Shown in pieces: positions 54,546-62,901 of a DNA stretch of 64,000 nt; the stretch's first letter is position 1; each line of letters opens with the position of its first letter. Under the pieces are notes generated by a model that made no database searches, was not told the origin of the DNA, and saw only the letters and a list, made by a program, of their open reading frames with translations. The stretch comes from Xanthomonas arboricola. GTDB taxonomy: Bacteria; Pseudomonadota; Gammaproteobacteria; Xanthomonadales; Xanthomonadaceae. The position numbers and the translations under genes were made by a program. Location: positions 492,716 through 556,715 of the forward strand of contig NZ_QREM01000009.1 in assembly GCF_003353015.1 (NCBI RefSeq). The letters are read 5' to 3'.

Positions 54546-55757
54546 TCAGGGAATGGCGACCGGGTACGAGCCCAGCACCTTGATCTGCGCCGAGTGCGCT
54601 TCCAGTTCGGCCAGCGCCTGCTTCATCGCCTCGTCTTCCACGTGGCCGGCCAGGTCGATGAAGAAGCCATATTCCCACTTGGCCTGGTGCGAGGGACGCG
54701 ACTCGATGCGGTTCATGCTGATGCCATGCCGCGCGAACGGGCTGAGCACGTCGAACAACGCGCCCGGCTTGTCGTGGATGAACACCAGCACCGAGGTGCG
54801 GTCGTGCCCGGAGGTGGGAAAGATCTGCCGGCCGATCACCAGAAAACGCGTGGTGTTGTCGTCGTCGTCTTCGATCGACTTCATGATGACTTTCTTCAAG
54901 CCATACACATGCGCAGCGCTTTCGCCGCCGATCGCCGCGGCATCCTCGGCATTGCGGGCGCGGCGCGCGCCTTCGGCATTGCTGGAGACGGCGATCTTCT
55001 CGACCTTGGGCAGGTGCGAACGCAGCCAGCCGGCGGTCTGTGCAAACGACTGCGAATGCGCGTAGATGCGCTCGATGTCTTCCAGCCGGCCATTGCGCGA
55101 GAGCAGGTACTGGTGCACGCGCAGCTCGACTTCACCGCAGATTTTCAGGTTCGAGGTCAGGAACATGTCCAGGGTGACCTGGATGGTGCCCTGGCCGGAA
55201 TTTTCCACCGGCACCACGCCGAAATCGGCATTGCCCGCTTCCACTTCCTGGAACACTTCCTCGATGGTCGCCATCGGCAGGCCGACTGCCGAGCGGCCGA
55301 AGTGCTTGAGCACCGCCTGCTGGCTGAAGGTGCCTTCCGGACCGAGATAGCCGATCTTCAACGGCTCCTGCTGGGCCAGGCACGCGGACATGATTTCGCG
55401 GTACACGTGCACCAGCACTTCATCACTGAGCGGGCCTTCGTTGCGGTCCACCACCATGCGCAGCACCTGCGCCTCGCGCTCGGGCCGGTAGTAATCCACC
55501 GCGGCGGCGAGCTTGCCCTTGGCCTTGCCGACCTGATGGGCGAAGTTTGCGCGCTCGGCGATCAACGCCTGGATACTGCGGTCGATCTCGTCGATCTTGG
55601 CGCGCACGTCGGCCAGTACCGGTGCGGCGACCGCCGGCTTTGCGAGCTTGCCTGCCGACTTGCTTGCCGCTTTTTCCACAGATTTCCCTACGGATTTACT
55701 TGCCGGCCTGGTCTTGCCGCCAGGGGCGGTCGTGGGCTTGTTGGACTTGGGAGCCAT
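54546..55757 (-). CDS. pheA: Chorismate mutase / prephenate dehydratase (P-protein)
   Basis: 403 residues. After a Lys/Ala/Ser-rich N-terminal extension (about 1-45), the AroQ-type mutase domain spans about 48-130 (VRAKIDEIDRSIQALIAERANFAHQVGKAK). The prephenate dehydratase domain (about 133-310) has IGYLGPEGTFSQQAV and the NTTRFLVIG motif. A C-terminal ACT domain (about 320-400, TSVLVFIHDKPGALFDVLSPFARHGISMNRIESRP) gives feedback control by phenylalanine. It makes phenylpyruvate from chorismate. The extension is rich in low-complexity repeats (KSVGKSVEKAASKSAGK) and is unusual. Confidence 0.95.
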   Translation of the reverse strand: MAPKSNKPTTAPGGKTRPASKSVGKSVEKAASKSAGKLAKPAVAAPVLADVRAKIDEIDRSIQALIAERANFAHQVGKAKGKLAAAVDYYRPEREAQVLRMVVDRNEGPLSDEVLVHVYREIMSACLAQQEPLKIGYLGPEGTFSQQAVLKHFGRSAVGLPMATIEEVFQEVEAGNADFGVVPVENSGQGTIQVTLDMFLTSNLKICGEVELRVHQYLLSRNGRLEDIERIYAHSQSFAQTAGWLRSHLPKVEKIAVSSNAEGARRARNAEDAAAIGGESAAHVYGLKKVIMKSIEDDDDNTTRFLVIGRQIFPTSGHDRTSVLVFIHDKPGALFDVLSPFARHGISMNRIESRPSHQAKWEYGFFIDLAGHVEDEAMKQALAELEAHSAQIKVLGSYPVAIP

Positions 55758-55879
55758 CGCTGGGCATTCCTTGAATAACGGCGCATGCGCCTGTGCGGCA
55801 GGTGCCGCGGTCGAAGAGAAGACTTGGAGCGGCTAACACTACGTGGCGAGCAATCGCACCGTAGTTTTGTCAGTCACTC

Positions 55880-56965
55880 TCAGCCGTGACGCTGCCGGAA
55901 GTCGTGCATGAAGCTCGCCAGCGCCTGCGCGCCCGCCACCGGCATCGCGTTGTAGAGCGAGGCGCGAATGCCGCCGACTGCCTTGTGCCCCTTCAACGCC
56001 AGCAGGCCGGCCGCCTTGGATTCGCTGACGAACAGCGCATCCAGCTGCTCGTCCGGCAGAAAGAACGGGATGTTCATGCGCGAGCGCACCGCCGGGGTGA
56101 CCAGGTTGCGGTAGAAGCCACCGGAGCCATCGATCGCGCCATACACCAGCGCGGCCTTTTCGGCGTTGCGACGGGCGAACTCCTCCACCCCGCCCTGCTC
56201 CAGCATCCACTTCACGGTGAGTCCGAGCAGATACCAGTTCCAGGTCGGCGGCGTGTTGAGCATCGAATCGCGGGCGGCATGCGAGGCGTAGTTGAAGATG
56301 TCCGCGCGTGGCTGGCCGGCGCGTTCGAGCAGGTCGCGCCGCACGATCAGCACCGAGATGCCGACCGGGCCCAGGTTCTTCTGCGCGCCGGCATAGATCA
56401 GCCCGTAGCGCGACACATCCAGCGGCTCGGACGCGATCGAGGAACTGAAATCGGCAAACAACGGCAGCGTGCCCACCGCCGGCGTCTCGCGGAACTCGAC
56501 GCCGTGGATGGTCTCGTTGGCGGTGATGTGCACATAGGCCGAGTGCGGCGACAAGGTCCAGCTGGCCACCGGCGGAATGTCGGTGAAGCCGCCCGCCTGC
56601 CCGTCCGCAGCAATGCGCGCATCCACGTAGGTGGCCGCCTGCCTGATCGCGGTCTTGCCCCAGTGGCCGGTGATCACGTAGTCGGCGGCCTGGCCGGGTG
56701 CGGCGAAATTGAGCGGCAGCAGCGCCTGGATGGTGGTGGCGCCACCGGCGGTGAACAGCACCGCGTAGTCGTCGGGAATCGACAGCAAGCTGCGCAGGTC
56801 GGCCTCGGCCGCGGCCGCCACGGCGATGAAATCGGCGCTGCGGTGGCTGATTTCCACGATCGAGGCGCCGACGCCGTTCCATTCGACCATCTCCGCCTGC
56901 GCCTGGCGCAGGACCGATTCCGGCAATGTCGCAGGGCCGGCACTGAAATTGAAAGCGCGTGTCAT
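55880..56965 (-). CDS. serC: Phosphoserine aminotransferase
   Basis: 361 residues, normal length. A PLP enzyme that makes phosphoserine in serine synthesis and also acts in pyridoxine synthesis. The start [19 protein letters not shown] is the family N-terminus. The PLP lysine lies in [14 protein letters not shown] (about 196), with [15 protein letters not shown] as the phosphate-binding part and [12 protein letters not shown] near the end. It is upstream of pheA and aroA on the same strand, an order common in this group of bacteria (serC-pheA-aroA). Confidence 0.96.
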   Translation of the reverse strand: MTRAFNFSAGPATLPESVLRQAQAEMVEWNGVGASIVEISHRSADFIAVAAAAEADLRSLLSIPDDYAVLFTAGGATTIQALLPLNFAAPGQAADYVITGHWGKTAIRQAATYVDARIAADGQAGGFTDIPPVASWTLSPHSAYVHITANETIHGVEFRETPAVGTLPLFADFSSSIASEPLDVSRYGLIYAGAQKNLGPVGISVLIVRRDLLERAGQPRADIFNYASHAARDSMLNTPPTWNWYLLGLTVKWMLEQGGVEEFARRNAEKAALVYGAIDGSGGFYRNLVTPAVRSRMNIPFFLPDEQLDALFVSESKAAGLLALKGHKAVGGIRASLYNAMPVAGAQALASFMHDFRQRHG

Positions 56966-57143
56966 GGCACACCTTGTCGAGCTAGCCTTCTAGTATGCCG
57001 CAGCGCATCGGCCTTGGCAGCGCTGCAGAAAAGTTGCATGTGCATCCTTCTCACCGGCGTCGACGTATGGTTTGCGTAGGCCATCGGCGGTGTCATCACC
57101 ATGGTCCGTTATTCTCACCAGCAGCCACTGTCAGGAGCGAGCC

Positions 57144-58112
57144 ATGTCCCTTCGCGATGTCTTGAAGACGCCGTCCAGCGAGATCACCGATGAGGCCGTC
57201 TACCGCGACCGACGCCGGCTGCTGCAGCTGTTTGCCCTGACCCCGGCGCTGGGCGTGGCCGGTTGCGCCGAGGCCGATCCGCCGCCTCCGCCCAAGACCG
57301 TGGTGACCCCGGCGCAGGCGCGCAGTGGCTTCCGCACCGCCGAGGAACTGACCCGGCTGGAAGATGTCACCAGCTACAACAACTTCTACGAGTTCGGCAC
57401 CGACAAGACCGATCCGTCCAAGGCCGCCAAGACGCTGAAGCTGTCGCCATGGTCGGTGAAGGTCAGCGGCGAGTGCGAAAAGCCCGGCAGCCTGTCGCTG
57501 GACGAATTGCTCAAGGGCATCAGCGCCGAAGAACGCATCTACCGGCTGCGTTGCGTGGAAGGCTGGTCGATGGTGATCCCGTGGACCGGCGTGCCGCTGG
57601 GCGAGGTACTCAAGCGCTTCGCGCCGACCTCCAAGGCCAGGTACGTGGCGTTCACCACACTGGCCGATCCGCAGCAGATGCCGGGCGTGCGCTACCGCTC
57701 GATCAACTGGCCATACCGCGAAGGCCTGCGCATCGACGAAGCGATGCATCCGCTGACCCTGCTGGCCACCGGCCTGTACGGCAAGCCGCTGCCGCAGCAG
57801 AACGGCGCACCGCTGCGGCTGGTGGTGCCGTGGAAGTACGGCTTCAAGAGCATCAAGTCGATCGTGGAGATCCGCTTCGTCGAGAAGATGCCCGAGACCG
57901 CCTGGCACGACCTGCAGCCGTCCGAATACGGATTCTTTTCCAACGTCAATCCGGCGGTGGACCACCCGCGCTGGAGCCAGAAGACCGAGCGCCGTATCGC
58001 CGGCACCGCCAGCAAGCTGTTCGCCGAGCGCATCGCGACCAAGCCGTTCAACGGCTACGCGGATCAGGTCGCCTCGCTGTATGCGGGGATGGACCTGAGG
58101 AAGTGGTTCTAA
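57144..58112 (+). CDS. msrP: Periplasmic methionine-sulfoxide reductase catalytic subunit MsrP (YedY)
   Basis: 322 residues. A molybdopterin enzyme that repairs oxidised methionine in periplasmic proteins. The N-terminal [20 protein letters not shown] is a twin-arginine-type signal. The molybdenum-ligand Cys lies in [20 protein letters not shown] (about residue 137). The rest ([55 protein letters not shown]) is near the family consensus. The ATG at 57144 follows CAGGAGCGAGCC. The haem subunit gene msrQ follows after a palindromic repeat. Confidence 0.96.
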   Translation: MSLRDVLKTPSSEITDEAVYRDRRRLLQLFALTPALGVAGCAEADPPPPPKTVVTPAQARSGFRTAEELTRLEDVTSYNNFYEFGTDKTDPSKAAKTLKLSPWSVKVSGECEKPGSLSLDELLKGISAEERIYRLRCVEGWSMVIPWTGVPLGEVLKRFAPTSKARYVAFTTLADPQQMPGVRYRSINWPYREGLRIDEAMHPLTLLATGLYGKPLPQQNGAPLRLVVPWKYGFKSIKSIVEIRFVEKMPETAWHDLQPSEYGFFSNVNPAVDHPRWSQKTERRIAGTASKLFAERIATKPFNGYADQVASLYAGMDLRKWF

Positions 58113-58130
58113 GGCAGTGATGCCCCCCGC

Positions 58131-58196
58131 GTAGGAGCGCACCCGGGCGCGACGGGCATTACCAGGAATGCCCGTCGCGCCCGGGTGCGCTCCTAC
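58131..58196. repeat. Perfect 30-bp-arm palindrome between msrP and msrQ (REP-like)
   Basis: GTAGGAGCGCACCCGGGCGC... is mirrored exactly by ...GCGCCCGGGTGCGCTCCTAC around a six-base loop (ACCAGG). The GTAGGAGCGC end is typical of dispersed palindromes in Xanthomonas genomes. On the transcript it would form a very stable hairpin between the two genes and could lower msrQ expression or protect the msrP message. Confidence 0.85.
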
Positions 58197-58243
58197 GATG
58201 CATGTTGATGCCCGCGCGGCATCGCTTCCTTCTTCGAGATCGC

Positions 58244-58900
58244 ATGGCCAAGACCTCCGCATCCCTGATCGCCGCCAAGACCCTGGTGCATGTCGCTGCG
58301 CTGACGCCGATCGCCTTGCTCGGCTGGCAGTTCTGGCAGGTCTGGCAAACCGGCAGCGATGCGCTGGGCGCCGATCCGGTGGCCGAGATCGAGCACCGCA
58401 CCGGGCTGTGGGCGCTGCGGTTTCTGCTGATCACCCTGGCGATCACGCCGCTGCGCCAGCTCACCGGCCAGGCAACGCTGATCCGCTTCCGGCGCATGCT
58501 CGGGCTGTACGCGTTCTTCTATGCCAGCGTGCATCTGGCGGCCTACCTGAGCCTGGATCTGCGCGGCTTCTGGACGCAGATCTTCGAGGAGATCCTCAAG
58601 CGTCCCTACATCACGGTCGGCTTTGCGGCATGGCTGCTGCTGGTGCCGCTGGCGATCACCTCGACCCAGGGCTGGATGCGGCGGCTCAAGCGCAACTGGG
58701 GCCGCCTGCACCTGCTGATCTACCCGATCGGGCTGCTGGCGGTGCTGCACTTCTGGTGGCTGGTGAAATCCGACATCCGCGAACCGGCGCTGTATGCCGG
58801 CATCCTGGCGGTGCTGCTGGGCTGGCGGGTGTGGAAAAAACTCAGCGCGCGCCGAACCACAGCAAGGCGCTCAGCGCCGCCGCCAGCAACACCGCGCTGA
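58244..58900 (+). CDS. msrQ: MsrQ haem-binding membrane subunit (YedZ)
   Basis: 218 residues with about six membrane helices. It passes electrons from the respiratory chain to MsrP. Conserved features are EIEHRTGLWALRFLLITLAITPLR, RRMLGLYAFFYASVHLAAYL (haem His) and NWGRLHLLIYPIGLLAVLHFWWLVKSDI (haem His). The ATG at 58244 (MAKTSAS) is preferred over 58202. Its 3' end overlaps the convergent FHA gene by 59 bp. Confidence 0.93.
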   Translation: MAKTSASLIAAKTLVHVAALTPIALLGWQFWQVWQTGSDALGADPVAEIEHRTGLWALRFLLITLAITPLRQLTGQATLIRFRRMLGLYAFFYASVHLAAYLSLDLRGFWTQIFEEILKRPYITVGFAAWLLLVPLAITSTQGWMRRLKRNWGRLHLLIYPIGLLAVLHFWWLVKSDIREPALYAGILAVLLGWRVWKKLSARRTTARRSAPPPATPR

Positions 58901-59651
58901 GCAGCAGCCATGGCCAGCGCGCGACCTTGACTGGCGCGCGCGCCGGTTCGCGTGCTGCCGGTGGCAGCGGCAACGGCCCCGGCTCGGGTACGTCCCAGGT
59001 CATGCCATGGTGGGTCCGCGGGACCTCGACGACAAAGCGGTGGCGGGCGTCGAACACGACCTGGTCGCCGGCCTGCAGCCAGCCGTCGCGCACCTGCACG
59101 CCGTTGATCCAGCTGCCGTCCTCCGAGCCCAGATCGCGGATCAGCACGCGGTCGCCGTGGCGTTCCAGACGCGCATGCTGCGCGGCAAATGCCGGGTCGT
59201 CGATGACGATGTCCGCAGCCGGGTCGCTGCCGACCAGGCGTGGACGGTCCAACGTGAAGCTGCGCCCATGGTGACGGCCGCCCAGACCGCGCAACAGCAG
59301 GCAGACCTCGCTCAGACCGGTATCGTCGTCTTGAACATCGCTGGCCGGCGCGCTCGACGGCGCACTGCGCAGCAGCATCTCCACGCCATCGGCGTAGATC
59401 GCATCGCCGGGGCGCAACAGCGCCATGCGCCGTACCGGACGTCCGTTGACGTGGATGCCGCGGACCCCGTTGGCCACCTGCAGCCACAGCCCGCGCTGAT
59501 CCAGGCAGAACTGCGCCAACAGCAGCGCGCCCTGCGCATCGGCAACCACCCGCACGCTGCCGGAGGCATGGCGGACGATCCGGTGGACGCCGGGCGTGAG
59601 GGAATGATCCGGCTGCTGCCGGTGGGTGAAATGAACTTGCAGATCGCGCAC
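58842..59651 (-). CDS. FHA-domain membrane protein
   Basis: 269 residues from a GTG at 59651 (MRDLQVHFTHRQQ). The FHA domain is at about 135-225: RPRLVGSDPAADIVIDDPAFAAQHARLERHGDRVLIRDLGSEDGSWINGVQV has the GS, H and N-G residues that bind phosphothreonine. An earlier segment (VNGRPVRRMALLRPGDAIY) looks like a second, partial FHA-like fold. A Pro-rich linker and one C-terminal membrane helix (WPWLLLSAVLLAAALSALLWF) follow. It probably binds a protein phosphorylated by a Ser/Thr kinase encoded elsewhere. The start is uncertain; the frame extends to 59915. Confidence 0.82.
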   Translation of the reverse strand: MRDLQVHFTHRQQPDHSLTPGVHRIVRHASGSVRVVADAQGALLLAQFCLDQRGLWLQVANGVRGIHVNGRPVRRMALLRPGDAIYADGVEMLLRSAPSSAPASDVQDDDTGLSEVCLLLRGLGGRHHGRSFTLDRPRLVGSDPAADIVIDDPAFAAQHARLERHGDRVLIRDLGSEDGSWINGVQVRDGWLQAGDQVVFDARHRFVVEVPRTHHGMTWDVPEPGPLPLPPAAREPARAPVKVARWPWLLLSAVLLAAALSALLWFGAR

Positions 59652-59835
59652 CGGCCGCAGCCTAGCAGGTTTGCCCGGCGCAGCGGCCAATCGCGTGACC
59701 GACGTGTCGCAGCGCAGGTACGCCCAACAGGTACGCCCAAGGCGTCGTTGCGGGCCGGCCACACGCGCGCCGCACTTGGAGCCTGGCCCGCGCATGCGCA
59801 CAATGCGCGCTCCTTTCGTCTTTCCCATGGAACCC

Positions 59836-60111
59836 ATGTCCAGCATCGATATCCGCCACGACCATGCCTTGTCGCCGGCCCAGGCCCGCGCAGCGATCGA
59901 CGCGGCGGCGCGCAAGCTGACCGATCGCTACGGCGTGGCCTCGCATTGGGAAGGCGATACCTTGCGCATCGCGCGGGCTGGCGTGGATGGGGCGATCGCC
60001 CTGTTGCCGCAGCAGGTGCATGTCACCGCCGAGCTTGGCTTCCTGTTATCGGCGATGCAGCCGATGGTGGAATCGGAGATCCGTCGCCTGCTGGCCGAAA
60101 AGCTCGCCTGA
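59836..60111 (+). CDS. Polyhydroxyalkanoic acid system family protein
   Basis: 91 residues, MSSIDIRHDHALSPAQARAAIDAAARKLTDRYGV..., with VTAELGFLLSAMQPMVESEIRRLLAEKL at the end. This matches the short PHA_gran_rgn family found next to phasins. It is thought to be linked to polyhydroxyalkanoate granules, though the role is not proven. The ATG at 59836 gives the usual family N-terminus. The phasin gene follows 181 bp downstream. Confidence 0.88.
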   Translation: MSSIDIRHDHALSPAQARAAIDAAARKLTDRYGVASHWEGDTLRIARAGVDGAIALLPQQVHVTAELGFLLSAMQPMVESEIRRLLAEKLA

Positions 60112-60292
60112 GCGCGCGGCGGCGCCGATCCGGGCCGGTTCGCCTGGTCGGACCCGCCACGCCGATGCTTCAGCGCCAAGTCACCCGCGGCACACGTCGC
60201 AGGCGGATGCTCCGGGAGCGCTTCACCTGCTCGATGCAGTGCCGGGACTAGGGTGAAGGCAACGTCACTTTGGCAACCCACAGGAGCATTCC

Positions 60293-60847
60293 ATGACGAC
60301 CGGATACGATCAGAACGGCAAGCGCGACGATGCAGCGCACGGCTTCCAGGCGCAGGCGGAACAGATTTCGCGCCGGCTCGGCGAATCGGCGCAGACGGTG
60401 TGGCTGGCCGGGCTCGGTGCACTGGGACGGGTGCAGAGCGAAGGCGGCAAGTTGTTCGACTCGCTGGTGCGCGAAGGCGCAGCATACGAGCGCAGCGGCC
60501 AGCGCAAGGCGGCCGAAAGCGTCGACGAACTGCGCGAAGAGGTGGAAACCCAGTTCGAGCAGGCACGCGACACCGCCGTACGCGGCTGGGACAAGCTGGG
60601 CAAGGCCTTCGACGAACGCGTCAAGGGAGTGTTGCGCACGCTCAACATCCCCGAGCAGGACGAGCTGGAGAACCTGCGCCGCGAGGTGGAATCGCTCAAG
60701 GCCCAGGTGCGCGCCAATACCGCCGCGACCAAGCGTGCCAACCGCACCGCCAACCAGGCGGCACAGGCCGCCGGCGGCGACACCACCGGCACCGGCACGA
60801 TCGGCGGCAACACCGGCCCGACCACCGCAACCTTCGATGGTGAATGA
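60293..60847 (+). CDS. Phasin family protein (polyhydroxyalkanoate granule-associated)
   Basis: 184 residues, MTTGYDQNGKRDDAAHGFQAQAEQ.... The middle is a long amphipathic helix (RRLGESAQTVWLAGLGALGRVQSEGGKLFDSLVREGAAYER) typical of PhaF/PhaI-like phasins, which coat granules. A coiled-coil part (ELENLRREVESLKAQV) and a low-complexity Gly/Thr tail (GGDTTGTGTIGGNTGPTT) follow. CAGGAG precedes the ATG. It pairs with the upstream PHA system gene. Confidence 0.9.
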   Translation: MTTGYDQNGKRDDAAHGFQAQAEQISRRLGESAQTVWLAGLGALGRVQSEGGKLFDSLVREGAAYERSGQRKAAESVDELREEVETQFEQARDTAVRGWDKLGKAFDERVKGVLRTLNIPEQDELENLRREVESLKAQVRANTAATKRANRTANQAAQAAGGDTTGTGTIGGNTGPTTATFDGE

Positions 60848-60898
60848 GCCAGCCCGGCAATGTTGCAAAGCAGCATGATTTTTCAGACAATCGGGAAC

Positions 60899-60970
60899 GA
60901 CCCGCCAGTCCTGTAACACGAAGTCCGTTTGCTCCCCTCCCCTCACGGCTTCGGACTGGCGGGTCTTTCG
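60899..60970 (+). terminator. Terminator-like inverted repeat after the phasin gene
   Basis: GACCCGCCAGTCC and GGACTGGCGGGTC are perfect 13-base arms separated by about 40 bases and followed by TTTCG. The loop is long for a standard terminator but the stem is very stable. Confidence 0.6.
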
Positions 60971-61079
60971 TTGTCTGGATCACGGCTCGCGGGATTGCCG
61001 CCCGTGCTTCATTGACGGATCCGCCGCGAAGGATTCTTCTAGGCGCATTGTTTCGTCATACGTGCCATACCCTCGCTTG

Positions 61080-62084
61080 ATGCCCATGCCCCCCTGGACC
61101 GTGCCGCTCGTGGCGTGCCTGCTGCTCTGGCTGGCGGCCTGCGCCTACCTGTGGCTGGTGCGTCGCCGGGCCGACGAAACCAGCGAAGGCCTGCGCGCGC
61201 TGGCAGCGATGCACTGGCGCGACTTTTCCGCCCTGGTGTTGCGCGTGCTGCAGGATCAACGCGGCTGGCAACCGACCCAGGTACCGCAGGACGGCGTGCC
61301 GACGGCCGACTTCATGATGCAGACCGGGCACGGCACGCGGCTGGTGGCCTGCAAGCACGGGCGCGGCTACCGCATCGGGGCGGCAGCGGTGAACGAGCTG
61401 GGCGCAATGGCACGGCTGGCCGGCGCAGGCGGCGGCGTGATGGTGACCGAGGGCCGGATGGAGCGCGAAGGCATGGCTGCCGCCGAGAAGCAGTCCATCG
61501 AAGTGCTGGATGGCGTGCGCCTGTGGCCGCTGCTCAAGCCGTATCTGCCGGGCGATGTGGAAGCCGGCGTGGTCGGCATGGCGCGCCGTCGCGCGACCCG
61601 TCACAGCCTCCTTGCCGGTGCAGCGCTGGCGACCCTGGCGCTGGTTGCGGTACTCGCGTTGCAGCCGGCGCAACCGCCCGCGCCAACATGGCAGGCTGCG
61701 CCAGCGGACACGGCGCACGTTGCCGAATCGGTCGCTGCAATCCCGGCACCGCAGGACGCAGCCTCGCAACAGCCGGCGCCGCCGGCAGCCGCGCCGCCTG
61801 CCCCGATGCCGCTGGCAGGCACTGCCGAACCGGATGCGGCAACCCTGCTGGGCCATCAACGCGAGGTATCCAGGGCATTGGCACGGACGCCCGGCCTGGT
61901 GCGCGGAATCTGGATCACCCAGGCAACCTTGGCGGTGGACCGCTCGGTTGGGGATGCTGCGGCGTGGCCGTTGATCTGCCGCGAACTGCAGCGCTACCCC
62001 TATCTGCGCACCGTACGCGTGCAACTCAATCCACGCCCCGGCGTGGACGAACCGGTGCGCTGGCGGCAGTGCTGGACGATCTGA
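61080..62084 (+). CDS. Membrane-anchored Mrr-like restriction-endonuclease-fold protein
   Basis: 334 residues. An N-terminal helix (VPLVACLLLWLAACAYLWLV) anchors it. The next ~120 residues (WRDFSALVLRVLQDQRGWQPTQVPQDGVPTADFMMQTGHGTRLVACKHGRGYRIGAAAVNELGAMARLAGAGGGVMVTEG) resemble the Mrr_cat fold: the Asp is in TADFMM, but the expected Gln/Glu before x-Lys is Cys (ACKHG). A second helix (about 180-198), a Pro/Ala-rich spacer and a C-terminal domain follow. The catalytic change suggests altered or lost nuclease activity. The ATG at 61080 was chosen; the frame begins slightly earlier at 61062. Confidence 0.75.
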   Translation: MPMPPWTVPLVACLLLWLAACAYLWLVRRRADETSEGLRALAAMHWRDFSALVLRVLQDQRGWQPTQVPQDGVPTADFMMQTGHGTRLVACKHGRGYRIGAAAVNELGAMARLAGAGGGVMVTEGRMEREGMAAAEKQSIEVLDGVRLWPLLKPYLPGDVEAGVVGMARRRATRHSLLAGAALATLALVAVLALQPAQPPAPTWQAAPADTAHVAESVAAIPAPQDAASQQPAPPAAAPPAPMPLAGTAEPDAATLLGHQREVSRALARTPGLVRGIWITQATLAVDRSVGDAAAWPLICRELQRYPYLRTVRVQLNPRPGVDEPVRWRQCWTI

Positions 62085-62123
62085 TTCGCGCACCGCTGCA
62101 GGCGCTTGCGCCGCGTCGGAGGG

Positions 62124-62897
62124 TCAGCGCATTCCCGGCGCGAACCGCGCCACCAGGTCGTAGGATCCACCCAGGAACAACTGCCGCACGTAGGTGACCG
62201 GCTGGTCGCCGCGCCAGGTGTGGCGGTCGATGACCAGACAAGCCGTGCCATCGTCCACCTGCAGGCGTTCGGCTTGCGCGGCGTCCGCACTGACGGCGCT
62301 GATGCGGTGCTCGGCGCGCGTCCACGGCACGTTGCGCAGCAACCAACTGCCCGGCGCCACCTCGGTGAACGGCTGCAGCAATGCCTCGGGCACGGTGGTG
62401 GTGTCGATCAGCCGCTGTTCCAGCGCGAACGGGCTGCCGTCTGCCAGGTGCACGCTTTCCAGCGCCAGTACCTTGCCGCTGCTGCCCAGCGCACGCTCCT
62501 GCGGCACGCGCAGGTGCGGGTTACGCAGCCGCCGCGACACCAACGAGAACGCGTAGACGTGGCCGCGCGCGGTCATTTCCACTTCGATGTCGGGAATCGA
62601 CAACGCAACCTGCTCCAGATGCGGATGCGGCCGCGCCACGAACGAGCCGGTGCGGCGACGGCGTTCGATCATGCCGGCGTCGGCAAGCAGGCCGAGCACC
62701 TTGTTCACGGTCATGCGCGAGCAGCCGTACTGCGCCATCAGTTCGTGCTCGGGTGGCACGCGGTGACCGGGCGGCCAGTCGCCACTGTGGATGCGTTGTT
62801 CCAGATCCTGCCGGATGCGTTGGTGCAGGGTGCCGGGCGCGGCGATGGGGGTGGCGGTCAAAGCGGGTCTCCGGTCAGACCCGCATTGTGCGCGCAT
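62124..62897 (-). CDS. hutC: Histidine utilisation repressor, GntR family
   Basis: 257 residues. The N-terminal GntR winged helix is at about 23-90 (TLHQRIRQDLEQRIHSGDWPPGHRVPPEHELMAQYGCSRMTVNKVLGLLADAGMIERRRRTGSFVARP), followed by a UTRA ligand-binding domain (about 105-250) containing HTWRGDQPVTYVRQLFLGGSYDLVARF. HutC represses hut genes and is released by urocanate. It lies 4 bp after hutF on the same strand, which supports this role. The start may lie a little downstream of the chosen ATG. Confidence 0.9.
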   Translation of the reverse strand: MRAQCGSDRRPALTATPIAAPGTLHQRIRQDLEQRIHSGDWPPGHRVPPEHELMAQYGCSRMTVNKVLGLLADAGMIERRRRTGSFVARPHPHLEQVALSIPDIEVEMTARGHVYAFSLVSRRLRNPHLRVPQERALGSSGKVLALESVHLADGSPFALEQRLIDTTTVPEALLQPFTEVAPGSWLLRNVPWTRAEHRISAVSADAAQAERLQVDDGTACLVIDRHTWRGDQPVTYVRQLFLGGSYDLVARFAPGMR

Positions 62898-62901
62898 CCG
62901 C

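Noticed and set aside
57096-58262. 388-residue minus-strand frame opposite msrP
   Set aside because: It is antisense to msrP and its repeat; composition is typical of a shadow frame.
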